A stretch of DNA of 36,858 nt. It comes from Bacillota bacterium. Its GTDB lineage: Bacteria > Bacillota > Clostridia > Peptostreptococcales > Anaerovoracaceae. Under the pieces are notes generated by a model, which saw nothing but the letters and a program-made list of their open reading frames with translations, did not search any database and was not told where the DNA came from. This document shows positions 12,698 through 21,406 of the stretch, piece after piece. Made by a program: the position numbers and the translations under genes. Location of the stretch: positions 1-36,858 of the forward strand of contig JAFSUI010000027.1 in NCBI GenBank assembly GCA_017445315.1, read 5' to 3'. Position 1 is the first letter of the stretch; every line of letters begins with the position of its first letter.

Positions 12698-13596
12698 TTA
12701 CCCAATTCTCCTTCAAAGGACTCTTTTAGACGAAGAATAAGTTCGTCGCTTAAGTCCATCTCTTCCAATTCCCAATCGCTACCCTTTTTTCTGCTAAGCA
12801 TTCCAAAATACGAGCTTCCCTCTGCACCAAATGGATTTATTAGATATACGGAACCATAGGTCCAGCCGCCCTTTAGCATCTCTATTATTGAGAGCGCGCC
12901 TGATGAAATAGCAGGTGCTATATAGGGCTTATAACCAAGATCTCTAACGCTCATATTGGCATTAACTACGAGAGCCGAAAGTTTTTTTGAAATCTCGTCA
13001 TCATAATTCTCTATGCTGTTTGCGACCACAAGATTCTTTCCGTGAGGACCAAAGACTCTTCCTTCATCCAAAAATGATTTAAACCTTTCGTCTCTCTCCG
13101 CAAAATAAATCGCCCTCGCGTTCATGACGCCTAGACCAAGACCCCTTATTCTATTTGGCTCAAGTCCCGAGGACTCAAGCATAATATTACAAAGCTGGTC
13201 CACAGGATCTGACATTATAAGTACGAGACCAGGGATTCTTCCTCCGCCTTCATTTTGATTTTTAATGCGAAGGCCGAGCGATCTTACGAGTTCTCCGTTA
13301 GCCTCAAGCTGCGCCATACGGACATCACCTTCAGAACCGATTGGCGGAATCCCTTTGGTCGCACAAAAAAGCAGTATATCCGTATCGAGAAGATCCTCTT
13401 CATCTACCGGCTCCACCTTTGGCATCAAAAGATTGCCAACGCTCGCAATCTGCCCCATCTCAATCTCAAGCCTCTTCACGAGACTCTCGTTTATATCATA
13501 TATTCCTATTACATCTATTACTTCTCCACCCAGAAGTTTTAGGCCAAGAAGAACATTCTGGCCTACATCTCCGAGAGCCATTATATTAATTCTCAT
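12694..13596 (-). CDS. Divergent lactate/malate dehydrogenase-family protein
   Basis: A 300-residue Rossmann protein. GDVGQN (about 9-14) is the dinucleotide loop; LVLIMSDPVDQLCNIML matches the LDH/MDH segment TNPVD; GLGVMNARA matches the region of LDSAR; and VFGPHGKNLVVANSI matches the catalytic-histidine segment GEHGD. The active-site Arg of the LDSAR motif and the His are kept, but the paired Asp (Asp168 in LDH) is replaced by Met. This makes ordinary lactate or malate oxidation doubtful. In-frame GTG at 13611 is possible; GGGGAG suits the ATG at 13596, which overlaps the stop of the large protein as ATGA. It overlaps the flavodoxin-like gene the same way, so the three genes are translationally coupled. 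Function unknown. Confidence 0.72.
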   Translation of the reverse strand: MRINIMALGDVGQNVLLGLKLLGGEVIDVIGIYDINESLVKRLEIEMGQIASVGNLLMPKVEPVDEEDLLDTDILLFCATKGIPPIGSEGDVRMAQLEANGELVRSLGLRIKNQNEGGGRIPGLVLIMSDPVDQLCNIMLESSGLEPNRIRGLGLGVMNARAIYFAERDERFKSFLDEGRVFGPHGKNLVVANSIENYDDEISKKLSALVVNANMSVRDLGYKPYIAPAISSGALSIIEMLKGGWTYGSVYLINPFGAEGSSYFGMLSRKKGSDWELEEMDLSDELILRLKESFEGELGK

Positions 13597-16500
13597 AAAG
13601 TCTCTCCCCACTTAAGCCTCGCAACTCTTTCTATATCGTTATCCAAGAAATCCGTGGGTTGCATATTTTCATCAAAGACAACTCCTCTATCCATATCCGG
13701 AATCCTCGGAATTGTCACGACCTCACCAAGACGCTTTAACGTAAGCTTTCTTTCAAATGTCTTTTGGTATTCGCTCTCTATCGCAGCCATTATTCTTCTG
13801 GCATTTCTAAGACATGTCTCGGAATATACATAAGCCGCTTCCTCGTCTCCGCCGCCGATAAATCCAGGCTTGATATACGGAAGCACGAGATTGGCGGATG
13901 CGCCGCGCGACTCTCTTTCTCTTCCCAGAGGTTCAATGCTATCACCGCCGATAAATGGATAACAATCTCTCTCATTTAACCAAACCTCAAGAGTAGGTAG
14001 GAAGTATGCACTCTCCACTCTTATATTGCTCGCTTCCATTTTATCCATCGCGTTTCCTGTCATTACGCCAACAAGAACCTCGCTTAGATCTACCTCGGCA
14101 TCCTTTAGAATCGGTCCGAGAATATTCATTCTATGGCCTTTATGAAGAATATCGTCTATCAATATAACCGGTCTATCAAATGATTTGATCATCCTGGCCT
14201 GCGTTAGGAGCGGCGAGTTATTCCTTGCCTCAGAGATAGTAAATCCTGTTGCCTTTCTGTTAAAGTATTTCTCAACCAAAAGTGTCTTTGTCACCGTATT
14301 AGGAATAAGAACATCACCCAGCGCCTTTCCAAACGGAACAGCCATAAAAGGTCCTCTCGGACTCTCTCCTTCTACAGTAGATACACCGTTAAGCTCGCAT
14401 GCCTTATTGATTATTTTGTGAAGCACCGCACTTGTATTGAAGCTAAGAAGCAGCTTATTCGGATAGATTGACGAAAGCACTCCGAGAAGCTCATTATGCG
14501 ACTCATTGATTGCATGAAGTACCGCTTGATTTTTGTTGAATGGTGCCTTGATTACAGTCTCAACGTCCTTAAAGATTACTACAGGCGCCTTAAGAGAAAC
14601 CGCATAGAGTGGAACTCTGGAATTACCGCCCGAGATATCCACAAAGCCCTGTCTTCTGAGTGCGGAAATAACATCTTCGTTATAGCCTGCCGGATCCACC
14701 GGATGATAGACAGCATAAGAATAATCCTTGGATATGAGCTCTGTCATAAGTTCTGTTATAAGCATCTTACGCGTGCCTGTTATCCTTGTGTCTTCGTCAA
14801 AATATATAAATCCTATAACCGCAACCGCACCGTCGGAATTGGATCTTATCCTTTCTGCAAAGCTCTGAACTTCAAACTCCGATAGAAGATTTCTTGTTCC
14901 AACCTTGTGGAAGGCAGCATAACCGACAGGGCTCTCCTCATTCAGGATATCATTTATATACATCTCATAGGTTTTTGGATTGGAGAAATACTCCTGCACA
15001 ATCTGAGAATCGTAACCTGCCCTTATGATGCCAGGCATAAAGTCAGCAAGTCCTTCACAGCCTCTATGTGCAATTCCATTAATGGAAATCTCTCTTGACT
15101 CCATTACGTGCTTATATGTCGGCTCTCTCAGATAGAGGTTTTTGTCATAGATAAAGTTCTGAGCAACCGTATCTATGAGATTGCTTATGTCGCGGTTAAG
15201 ATCTATGTTTTCTCTTATCCTTGTTGAACTTATATCCTCATAGAACTTATCTAAAGTTAGAGGGATAATCCTTCCCGTTATCGGATATTTGCTCCTATCA
15301 GATCCATCGTGAGTGTTCTCTCTCGTCTCACGTTCAAATGTAATATGATTCAGGGTATGAATAGAATCTTCACTCGGCTCCGCCCTATATGCAGAAGCAT
15401 TTTCTATTACATCCGTTCCAACTGCGATATATAATTCTTTGTTTTTAAAGAGTCCTTTAAGTGTTGCGACATCATTAGGATTTGCGATATTAATCGGAAT
15501 CTCATCCGGGAACAAATAGATTCCTTCTTCACCCGCAACAGACATAGTCATGATCCTGCGACGCAAAAGCTTGGACTGCGTATGCTTTGACCAGGAGAAC
15601 TCATCAAGCGAGAGATAGACGTCCATATCCATATCTCTTATCTTCTGAGCAACGGCCTTGTGACCAAGGCTGAACGGATCAAACGTGCCCGGATAGAAAC
15701 ATACTCTTTCTTTGATTGGAAAATCAAAGCTGTCACCGCTCTGCTCAAATGCACTTATATATCTATAGATATGGTTTAGTACTGCGGCATTGCTATAGAA
15801 GCTTAAGAGATCCTCAGGGTTTTCATCCAGGAGCTGGAAAATCTTCTTATAACATCTTGTAAAGAGAAGATCCTTATCCTCTTCACTTAAGATCTTACTT
15901 CCAAAGACATATCTTCCAATATCTCTAAATGCGTCGCGGCTAAACTGCGGATCGTAATGCGCATATGCCTTGATCATCAGATAAAGGAGTTTGGTCTTGC
16001 GCTCTACATGTTCATCATAACTGTCTTCAGATATAGACTCAAAATCGCTATAGTTTTCTAGAATGACACCGATAGACTCAATCATAAACGCGGACACCTT
16101 GGTATTCTTTTTTAGGAGCGCCTCTTCAATAGTGTCTATAGTTTCTTCCAGTTCTGCCTTTGAAAGCGAAAGAGCTGTTTTGCCTAAATAATACGGAACA
16201 TTCTTTGCATACTGTCTCTCGCCCATCTCAAGACCGTTATATAGTTCTACGGTCATTTCGTTTTTCTGAGCGTTAGGCATAAGATCAAGCAAATCAAGGA
16301 GCGCATCACCCGCGGCCTCTCTAACCTCTACTCTCTCATTGACCTTGAGCAGGTTTACAAGGTGGGTTCCAATATGAAGAATAAGACCCGGCGAATTCAG
16401 TTTTCTTCCGTAGTGCTTGATTATCTGTATGTTTGCAACCTTTGTTACCCAATGCGTTCCCATCTTAAGGTCGTCAAGGAAGATGCTACTTTCTCTCTCC

Positions 16501-18395
16501 AGGAGTGAGCCACCATCCATTTGGACATCCATAACAGAAAGAAGTCTGTCAAAATAGTCATTCACCGACATATCTTTTAGAATATGCTTTTCTCCTCTCA
16601 ATGCGGCTATTCTGACTTCCTTCTGCGCATGTCCAAGCGCCTCAGAGATATAGTCTCTGCATGTATCTATGAATTCATCGCTACACCATTTTGGATCAAG
16701 TCTCTCTAGCGCAGTAAGAAGAACTATACTAAGTTCAGTATCTCCGGATGGACTCTGCTCATAATACTTTCTTAATATATCTATATAAGCTGTTCTCTCG
16801 TGTTCCTCGCAGCGACTTAAGAGCCCCTCTATAAAGCTTCCCATGCTTGCGCGCATCCACATTCTATGCTGCTCGGTAAATCTTCTCTCCGGATAAATGA
16901 TTCTTTCAAGATATTCCGTAAAAAGCTCCTTATTGCTCATTGCGCGTTTTGGTAGGATAACTCCCTCAGGGACTTCCTTCATATAGCGCACATTAAATCC
17001 CGCGATGATCTCGCCCATGAGATCGGCAGCCTGGGTCCTGATATCGTTTTCGCTATGCGCAAGAAGTTCATAAAGAAATCTAAGTGTCATGGTCTTTTGC
17101 TTTTCGGACATATATGTGAAGTATTCAGCAAAGAGACCGATATATGTTCTCAGGTTCTTCCATGCATTTTCACTCCTTGCGGCCTCTATCAAATCCGCAA
17201 GCTCGCTATCTACATGAAGTATTCCCATGAGCTTGATATTATGCTCTATGGCCGAGAACTTGAGCTGATTTACTACGTCATATCCTTCAAGGAGCGCGCG
17301 CTCTCTCTTTATCGGAGCAGGCTCGGGAAGCATCTCTCCATGGTTGTCCGGGATGTTTACCGTAACACCCTTTTCTCTCATGAAATCTTCAAAGTCTTTG
17401 AGCTTTGCATAGACTTTTCTATATCTTGCTTCCTTTGCGGCATCTACGTTATCCAGCTTCTTAAGGATGATATCAAATGACTCTTTAAGTGTATGGAACT
17501 CAATGATTTCGTTTCCTTCAACGTCGCGCTCGCTTCTAACTCTGAAGTCCGCATAAATCAAAAGAAGCGACTCAACAGATAGGTCTTCAAGCTCAAGATC
17601 CCAGGTTGAATGGTTTGCAGCGATATGGCCCATGGTATGGAGCCCAAATTTGTCGTAACAAATATCAGTATAGTAATAATGCAGATAAGGAATTCTCTTT
17701 TCTTCTTCCTTTCTGCATCCAAACTTTCCGATGTCATGCCCGCAGGCCGCACCGGAAACAAGCGCAAGGTCAACCGGAACGCCGGCGTTCTTAAGCTGCC
17801 TCGCCACATACATCGCAATATAATGAACGCCACCCATGTGGCCAAGTGTATCAAAAGGTGTAACGTCAGAAGCAATCCTCAGGAATTCATAGATATATTC
17901 CTCGCGTATAGCTTCCTTAAGACGCATGAGTTCTCTTGCGGTAATACCTTCCGTTTCTCTTTCATGCGGAAGATGCATTATCTTTGTCGGGTCAAAAATA
18001 AGAGTCTCTTCTTCATAGAGAAAGAGTGCTCTCAGGATATGAAGGAATAAAAGCCTTCCGACCTCGTATCTTTCGTCGGTAGTTTTATCTCTCTCTTTTG
18101 TTTCGGGAAATAGCTCGGAAAGAATATAGTTAAAGCAGTATAGCGGCCATCCGCCAAGCGGTGCATCGGAAAGCTTTGGAATATATCTTCTAAGAACCTC
18201 TGCTACTTTTTCCGCATGAAAACGACCGCCTGAAGCTGTAGCATATTTTAGTTCCTGTGACATCTCCTCTAGCCTGCAATCCTTTATGAACTCCCTAACC
18301 TGGTCATCAGACCATCCGATGATTTCACAAAAACTATTCTGCGTTAGTTCAGACTCTATGAAAGAAAAAATACTTAAGCTCTTTCCTCTCTCCAT
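13593..18395 (-). CDS. Giant multidomain protein: HD hydrolase, HEAT-like repeats, NadD-like nucleotidyltransferase, GNAT-like, PRTase-like
   Basis: A single 1600-residue frame. Residues of about 180-290 are an HD domain (His186 in GHMGGV, His220-Asp221 in GAACGHDIGK, a later Asp in YADF). About 370-850 is all-helical with HEAT-like units such as SENDIRTQAADLMGEII and ERVEVREAAGDALLDLL. About 897-1095 is a NadD/cytidylyltransferase-type domain: FYPGTFDPFSLGH, a PNDV segment and ISSTRIRENI. About 1100-1270 looks like a GNAT acetyltransferase (VIGFIYFD, ITGTRKMLITELM, ALRRQGFVD). About 1350-1470 carries the PRPP-type loop VILIDDILHKG of phosphoribosyltransferases. No signal peptide or membrane segment. 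A GTG at 18413 lacks a ribosome site; AGGGA fits the ATG at 18395. It heads a three-gene coupled operon. Function unknown; nucleotide or cofactor chemistry is inference. Confidence 0.85.
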   Translation of the reverse strand: MERGKSLSIFSFIESELTQNSFCEIIGWSDDQVREFIKDCRLEEMSQELKYATASGGRFHAEKVAEVLRRYIPKLSDAPLGGWPLYCFNYILSELFPETKERDKTTDERYEVGRLLFLHILRALFLYEEETLIFDPTKIMHLPHERETEGITARELMRLKEAIREEYIYEFLRIASDVTPFDTLGHMGGVHYIAMYVARQLKNAGVPVDLALVSGAACGHDIGKFGCRKEEEKRIPYLHYYYTDICYDKFGLHTMGHIAANHSTWDLELEDLSVESLLLIYADFRVRSERDVEGNEIIEFHTLKESFDIILKKLDNVDAAKEARYRKVYAKLKDFEDFMREKGVTVNIPDNHGEMLPEPAPIKRERALLEGYDVVNQLKFSAIEHNIKLMGILHVDSELADLIEAARSENAWKNLRTYIGLFAEYFTYMSEKQKTMTLRFLYELLAHSENDIRTQAADLMGEIIAGFNVRYMKEVPEGVILPKRAMSNKELFTEYLERIIYPERRFTEQHRMWMRASMGSFIEGLLSRCEEHERTAYIDILRKYYEQSPSGDTELSIVLLTALERLDPKWCSDEFIDTCRDYISEALGHAQKEVRIAALRGEKHILKDMSVNDYFDRLLSVMDVQMDGGSLLERESSIFLDDLKMGTHWVTKVANIQIIKHYGRKLNSPGLILHIGTHLVNLLKVNERVEVREAAGDALLDLLDLMPNAQKNEMTVELYNGLEMGERQYAKNVPYYLGKTALSLSKAELEETIDTIEEALLKKNTKVSAFMIESIGVILENYSDFESISEDSYDEHVERKTKLLYLMIKAYAHYDPQFSRDAFRDIGRYVFGSKILSEEDKDLLFTRCYKKIFQLLDENPEDLLSFYSNAAVLNHIYRYISAFEQSGDSFDFPIKERVCFYPGTFDPFSLGHKAVAQKIRDMDMDVYLSLDEFSWSKHTQSKLLRRRIMTMSVAGEEGIYLFPDEIPINIANPNDVATLKGLFKNKELYIAVGTDVIENASAYRAEPSEDSIHTLNHITFERETRENTHDGSDRSKYPITGRIIPLTLDKFYEDISSTRIRENIDLNRDISNLIDTVAQNFIYDKNLYLREPTYKHVMESREISINGIAHRGCEGLADFMPGIIRAGYDSQIVQEYFSNPKTYEMYINDILNEESPVGYAAFHKVGTRNLLSEFEVQSFAERIRSNSDGAVAVIGFIYFDEDTRITGTRKMLITELMTELISKDYSYAVYHPVDPAGYNEDVISALRRQGFVDISGGNSRVPLYAVSLKAPVVIFKDVETVIKAPFNKNQAVLHAINESHNELLGVLSSIYPNKLLLSFNTSAVLHKIINKACELNGVSTVEGESPRGPFMAVPFGKALGDVLIPNTVTKTLLVEKYFNRKATGFTISEARNNSPLLTQARMIKSFDRPVILIDDILHKGHRMNILGPILKDAEVDLSEVLVGVMTGNAMDKMEASNIRVESAYFLPTLEVWLNERDCYPFIGGDSIEPLGRERESRGASANLVLPYIKPGFIGGGDEEAAYVYSETCLRNARRIMAAIESEYQKTFERKLTLKRLGEVVTIPRIPDMDRGVVFDENMQPTDFLDNDIERVARLKWGETL

Positions 18396-18417
18396 AATTA
18401 TCCCTATATTCACAGAA

Positions 18418-18436
18418 GGACCGACTATGTCGGTCC
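18418..18436 (-). other. Perfect hairpin between the response regulator and the giant gene
   Basis: GGACCGAC and GTCGGTCC pair perfectly around a three-base loop. On the minus strand no T run follows (TTCTGTG), so it is at best a poor terminator. It sits some 23 bases ahead of the giant gene's start, just before its ribosome site, and may act on mRNA stability or translation. Confidence 0.5.
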
Positions 18437-18463
18437 ATCTATCCTAAAAATATCTAGTTAGTC

Positions 18464-18482
18464 AATCTCTATTTTAGAGATT
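18464..18482. promoter_or_regulatory. Perfect inverted repeat at the response-regulator stop codon
   Basis: AATCTCTA and TAGAGATT are perfect 8-bp arms around a three-base spacer. The repeat overlaps a possible -35 box (TTGACT, minus, 18460-18465) for the giant gene, whose -10 is poor. It could be an operator for the adjacent response regulator, which is speculation. Confidence 0.35.
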
Positions 18483-19262
18483 TGCTTCTATATGCGAAGC
18501 TGTGTATTCAGCCCATGCATATTCCGGCATATAGTATCCAACTACGTCGCTCTTTGCAATCTTTCCATCCAAGAGGTCGTAGTAGTCGCAGCTAATTCGA
18601 TCAAGGTTGATATTGCAGCTTCCTCTGGAGTTTACAAAGATATCTTCAAGATTATGCTCCTGGAACATCTGCTTGATATTCATTACAGCCTTTCTGTAAA
18701 GGTTCTTAACCTTTGCGTCGTAAGGTCTGTCTTCCCAGAGCTTATCTATTGCTTCTTCCATCATTACCTTGCCGCCCCTGTGGTCAACGCAGAGAGCAAG
18801 AAGTTCCTTTGCCTTTGCATTCGGGAAGTGTACAGACTCGCCGTCGATGAATACATCAAATCTTCCAAATGTTCTAAAGTGAATCTCGGTTGTCTTCTGT
18901 CTATCGGCAAGAAGCTCGATTCTGTCGAGGACTTCTTTGATGTCTTCCGTATTGAAAGGCTTTGTGATATAGAAGTCTGCTCTAATTTTCATTGCCTCGA
19001 TAGCGTATTGCTCATAACCGGTTATAAATACCAGAACGATTCCCGGCTGGAGTTCCTTGGCCTGACGACCAAGCTCAATACCGTTCATTCCCGGCATTTC
19101 TATATCGGAAATAACAGCCTCTACCTTATGCTTCTTCAGAAACTCAAGCGCTGCTACAGGATCATTGAACTGCCCAACAATCTCTACATTTGGGAAGTTG
19201 CTGATTTCCATCTCCAGTTGTTTTAATAATAGGGCCTCATCATCTACGAGAATAACCTTCAT
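18474..19262 (-). CDS. Response regulator (REC + OmpR-like winged helix, SARP-like tail)
   Basis: A 262-residue two-component output protein. The receiver has acidic Asp7/Asp8, phosphoacceptor Asp53 in AVISDIEMPGMNG, Thr82 in FITG and Lys102 in YITKPF. The C-terminal part begins TEIHFRTFGRFDVFIDGE, followed by NAKAKELLALCVDHRGGKVM and KNLYRKAVMNIKQMF, a winged helix plus helical start as in SARP/BTAD-type regulators rather than the LytTR domain usually paired with LytS-type kinases. AAAGGAG lies ahead of the ATG. The cognate kinase is presumably the gene upstream (19395-21395). Targets are unknown; the giant gene directly downstream is a candidate. Confidence 0.88.
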   Translation of the reverse strand: MKVILVDDEALLLKQLEMEISNFPNVEIVGQFNDPVAALEFLKKHKVEAVISDIEMPGMNGIELGRQAKELQPGIVLVFITGYEQYAIEAMKIRADFYITKPFNTEDIKEVLDRIELLADRQKTTEIHFRTFGRFDVFIDGESVHFPNAKAKELLALCVDHRGGKVMMEEAIDKLWEDRPYDAKVKNLYRKAVMNIKQMFQEHNLEDIFVNSRGSCNINLDRISCDYYDLLDGKIAKSDVVGYYMPEYAWAEYTASHIEANL

Positions 19263-19295
19263 CGCAGTACTCCTTTCTACCTATTTCTTTCTATT

Positions 19296-19304
19296 ATTTT
19301 ATCA
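19296..19304 (-). promoter_or_regulatory. Possible extended -10 promoter of the response regulator
   Basis: Minus strand TGATAAAAT (TG-n-TAAAAT) with no convincing -35 (TTTTCC at 17 bases). A hairpin CTCCC/GGGAG (19311-19331) covers the -35 region. The 130-base gap after the kinase gene otherwise shows nothing clear. Confidence 0.4.
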
Positions 19305-19394
19305 CTTTTTCTCCCAAAGGAAAACCGGGAGATAAGCCATTTTCTCTCCACTCCTTTAGTTTACAACAGTTTAGGGGGAAATATCAATAACAAA

Positions 19395-21395
19395 TTATCG
19401 CTCTATGGGAAAGAGAACCCTGAACAAAGTACCTGCTCCCTCTTGGCTCTCAATTTCCACGCTGGCGTTGGACATTTCTTTTAGTCTCAGGATAATATTC
19501 CTGAGTCCCGAGGATTTATGAACCTCTGAACCGTTGCCCGTGAGATTTCCTCCCGAAGCGAGTGTTTCAAGGCTTATTTCTATCGGTTTACCCTTGGCAT
19601 CCAAGAGATTTGAAGCTTTTATCGTCTCCTCGAGGGTCGTTATATCAAGCATTTTATCCGTACCGAGCTGCTCCTCCATCTCACCTCCAAATACTGCGTT
19701 TAAGCTCTCTGAGGAGAATCCCATTCCGTCGTCCTGAACCTCCACGACGTAATAGTGCTCGGTCTTATAGCTTCTAATCCACATATTTCCACCCTCAGGT
19801 CTCTTGCAGAGCCCATGCTTTACTGCGTTTTCAACGAGGGGCTGAATGGATAGCGGCGGTACCTTAAAATCGTTCGCCTGGATATCATATTCTACGTTTA
19901 CCCTATCCCCAAAGCGAACCTGTTCAATACTGAGATAGCTCCTTATATGCTCAAGCTCCGCATCAAAGCTGATTCCAGACAAATTGGTCATATTATCTAC
20001 ATTTGCCCTCAGATAATTGGAGAAATTATAGACCATATCGTAGGCTGTGTCGGGATCTACCTTAATCAGCGTACGAATAGAAGATAGCGTATTAAAGATA
20101 AAATGTGGCTGAATCTGCCCCATGAGTAGTGACACCTGGCTATCGTGGAGCTTGGCAACAGCCTCATTTCTATCCTTTATGCCGTTATAGCTATCTATCA
20201 AAAGCTTGGCAAGATGGCCTGAAGCAAAGATATTAAAAGCCACCCTGTTAATCATATTGATTTCCGTCATTAGTTCATCCGTATATGAGACAGTCTCGAT
20301 GATGAACCCGAGTATCATAAGAGCATTTGTAATCCACTCTATTCTGTCCTTCAGAACATCTCTTTTGCTCCTGATCATGCTTTCCTTTCCGAAGGCATAT
20401 CCCCAGAGATTGTACTCAACATAAATTACATTGAGCGCCATCATAAGATATACCGGAAGCGCAAGCTCAAGGATTGTGTATCCGCGGCTGAGTGCAAGAA
20501 GAATGACAAAGATAAACAGTATGTCTAGTCCAACTACCCAGCTGGTTAAGGTTTTGTTCTTGTTTGGGAATCTAGTTGCGCAATAAATGCCCAGCGCAAG
20601 CGGCACCAGAATCAGTGCCAAGAAACATGCAAGGAATGTCCACGCTGAACCCACACCCAGAACCGGCATCTTGGATCTGTTGGTGAGCCATACACCGGTT
20701 ATCAAAAGCATAATTCCCACAACCGGCTGAGTCGTATCCCTATCGTATTTGTAATAGAAAATTCCCAAGAATAGAATCAGAACGCCTGATACAAGTATGC
20801 TTATTCCCGTAACAAAGAACAGAGAATACTTGTCCCTCAGATGCCTTATTATGGATTCTCCGGCGCCAACATAGATAGGTCTTATAACACCGTCAAAGCC
20901 CGCTCTTGAGGGAGTGAATTTTATCTCCACGAGTTTCTTTGACATTTCCGGATTAAGATCTATTACGTTCCAGTCATCTACCAGGATGGTAGAGATAAAG
21001 CTATTCTTGTCTTCCGGATAGCGATAGACTTCTTTGCCACCAATAGAAACGACCATCTTCATATGATAGTTTCTGCTGACAAGTGCAGAATACTCATTTA
21101 TAGACTCCGGAAGATTTCTTGAGAGAACAACCTCATCGCCGGGCTCAAGATGAATCCAGTCCGGTATAGAAAAGCTTTTTTTGTTTCCTGAAATATTGAC
21201 TTCCCAGCCATCGTTCATCTCTATGAACTGCTCTTCGGAATGATATTTTGTTGCGGCGGTATTGTTAAAGAACATAAGACCGATAGCAACAACAATAACA
21301 AGAAAGATGCCAAACGCCATGGTCATAAGACCTCGCGTGGCAACGTCCTGAGAATTTACAACAACATGTCTTTTGTCGATTTCAGGCTTCTTCAT
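19395..21395 (-). CDS. Membrane sensor histidine kinase, LytS/YesM-like catalytic core with multi-TM sensor
   Basis: A 666-residue kinase. A first transmembrane segment (about 25-44) is followed by an extracytoplasmic domain (about 45-185) containing paired beta strands, then six or so transmembrane helices (about 192-372), a layout like 7TMR-DISM receptors. The kinase core has QIQPHFIFNTLSSI (His431 the phosphosite), the N box PLVENAVKHG, the G1 box DDGMGF and a G2-type SSGLRNIILRLKEM. This core is the HisK family 5 type seen in LytS and YesM. A TTG one codon earlier is possible; AAGGAAG suits the ATG. The gene follows dusB by 11 bases. The ligand is unknown; related sensor domains bind sugars or small metabolites. 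Confidence 0.9.
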   Translation of the reverse strand: MKKPEIDKRHVVVNSQDVATRGLMTMAFGIFLVIVVAIGLMFFNNTAATKYHSEEQFIEMNDGWEVNISGNKKSFSIPDWIHLEPGDEVVLSRNLPESINEYSALVSRNYHMKMVVSIGGKEVYRYPEDKNSFISTILVDDWNVIDLNPEMSKKLVEIKFTPSRAGFDGVIRPIYVGAGESIIRHLRDKYSLFFVTGISILVSGVLILFLGIFYYKYDRDTTQPVVGIMLLITGVWLTNRSKMPVLGVGSAWTFLACFLALILVPLALGIYCATRFPNKNKTLTSWVVGLDILFIFVILLALSRGYTILELALPVYLMMALNVIYVEYNLWGYAFGKESMIRSKRDVLKDRIEWITNALMILGFIIETVSYTDELMTEINMINRVAFNIFASGHLAKLLIDSYNGIKDRNEAVAKLHDSQVSLLMGQIQPHFIFNTLSSIRTLIKVDPDTAYDMVYNFSNYLRANVDNMTNLSGISFDAELEHIRSYLSIEQVRFGDRVNVEYDIQANDFKVPPLSIQPLVENAVKHGLCKRPEGGNMWIRSYKTEHYYVVEVQDDGMGFSSESLNAVFGGEMEEQLGTDKMLDITTLEETIKASNLLDAKGKPIEISLETLASGGNLTGNGSEVHKSSGLRNIILRLKEMSNASVEIESQEGAGTLFRVLFPIER

Positions 21396-21406
21396 CAAAA
21401 ACTTCC

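Noticed and set aside
17055..17480. Plus-strand open frame of 141 codons inside the giant gene
   Set aside because: Cysteine- and aromatic-rich composition typical of an antisense frame; no homology pattern and the minus frame has clear HD and NTase motifs.
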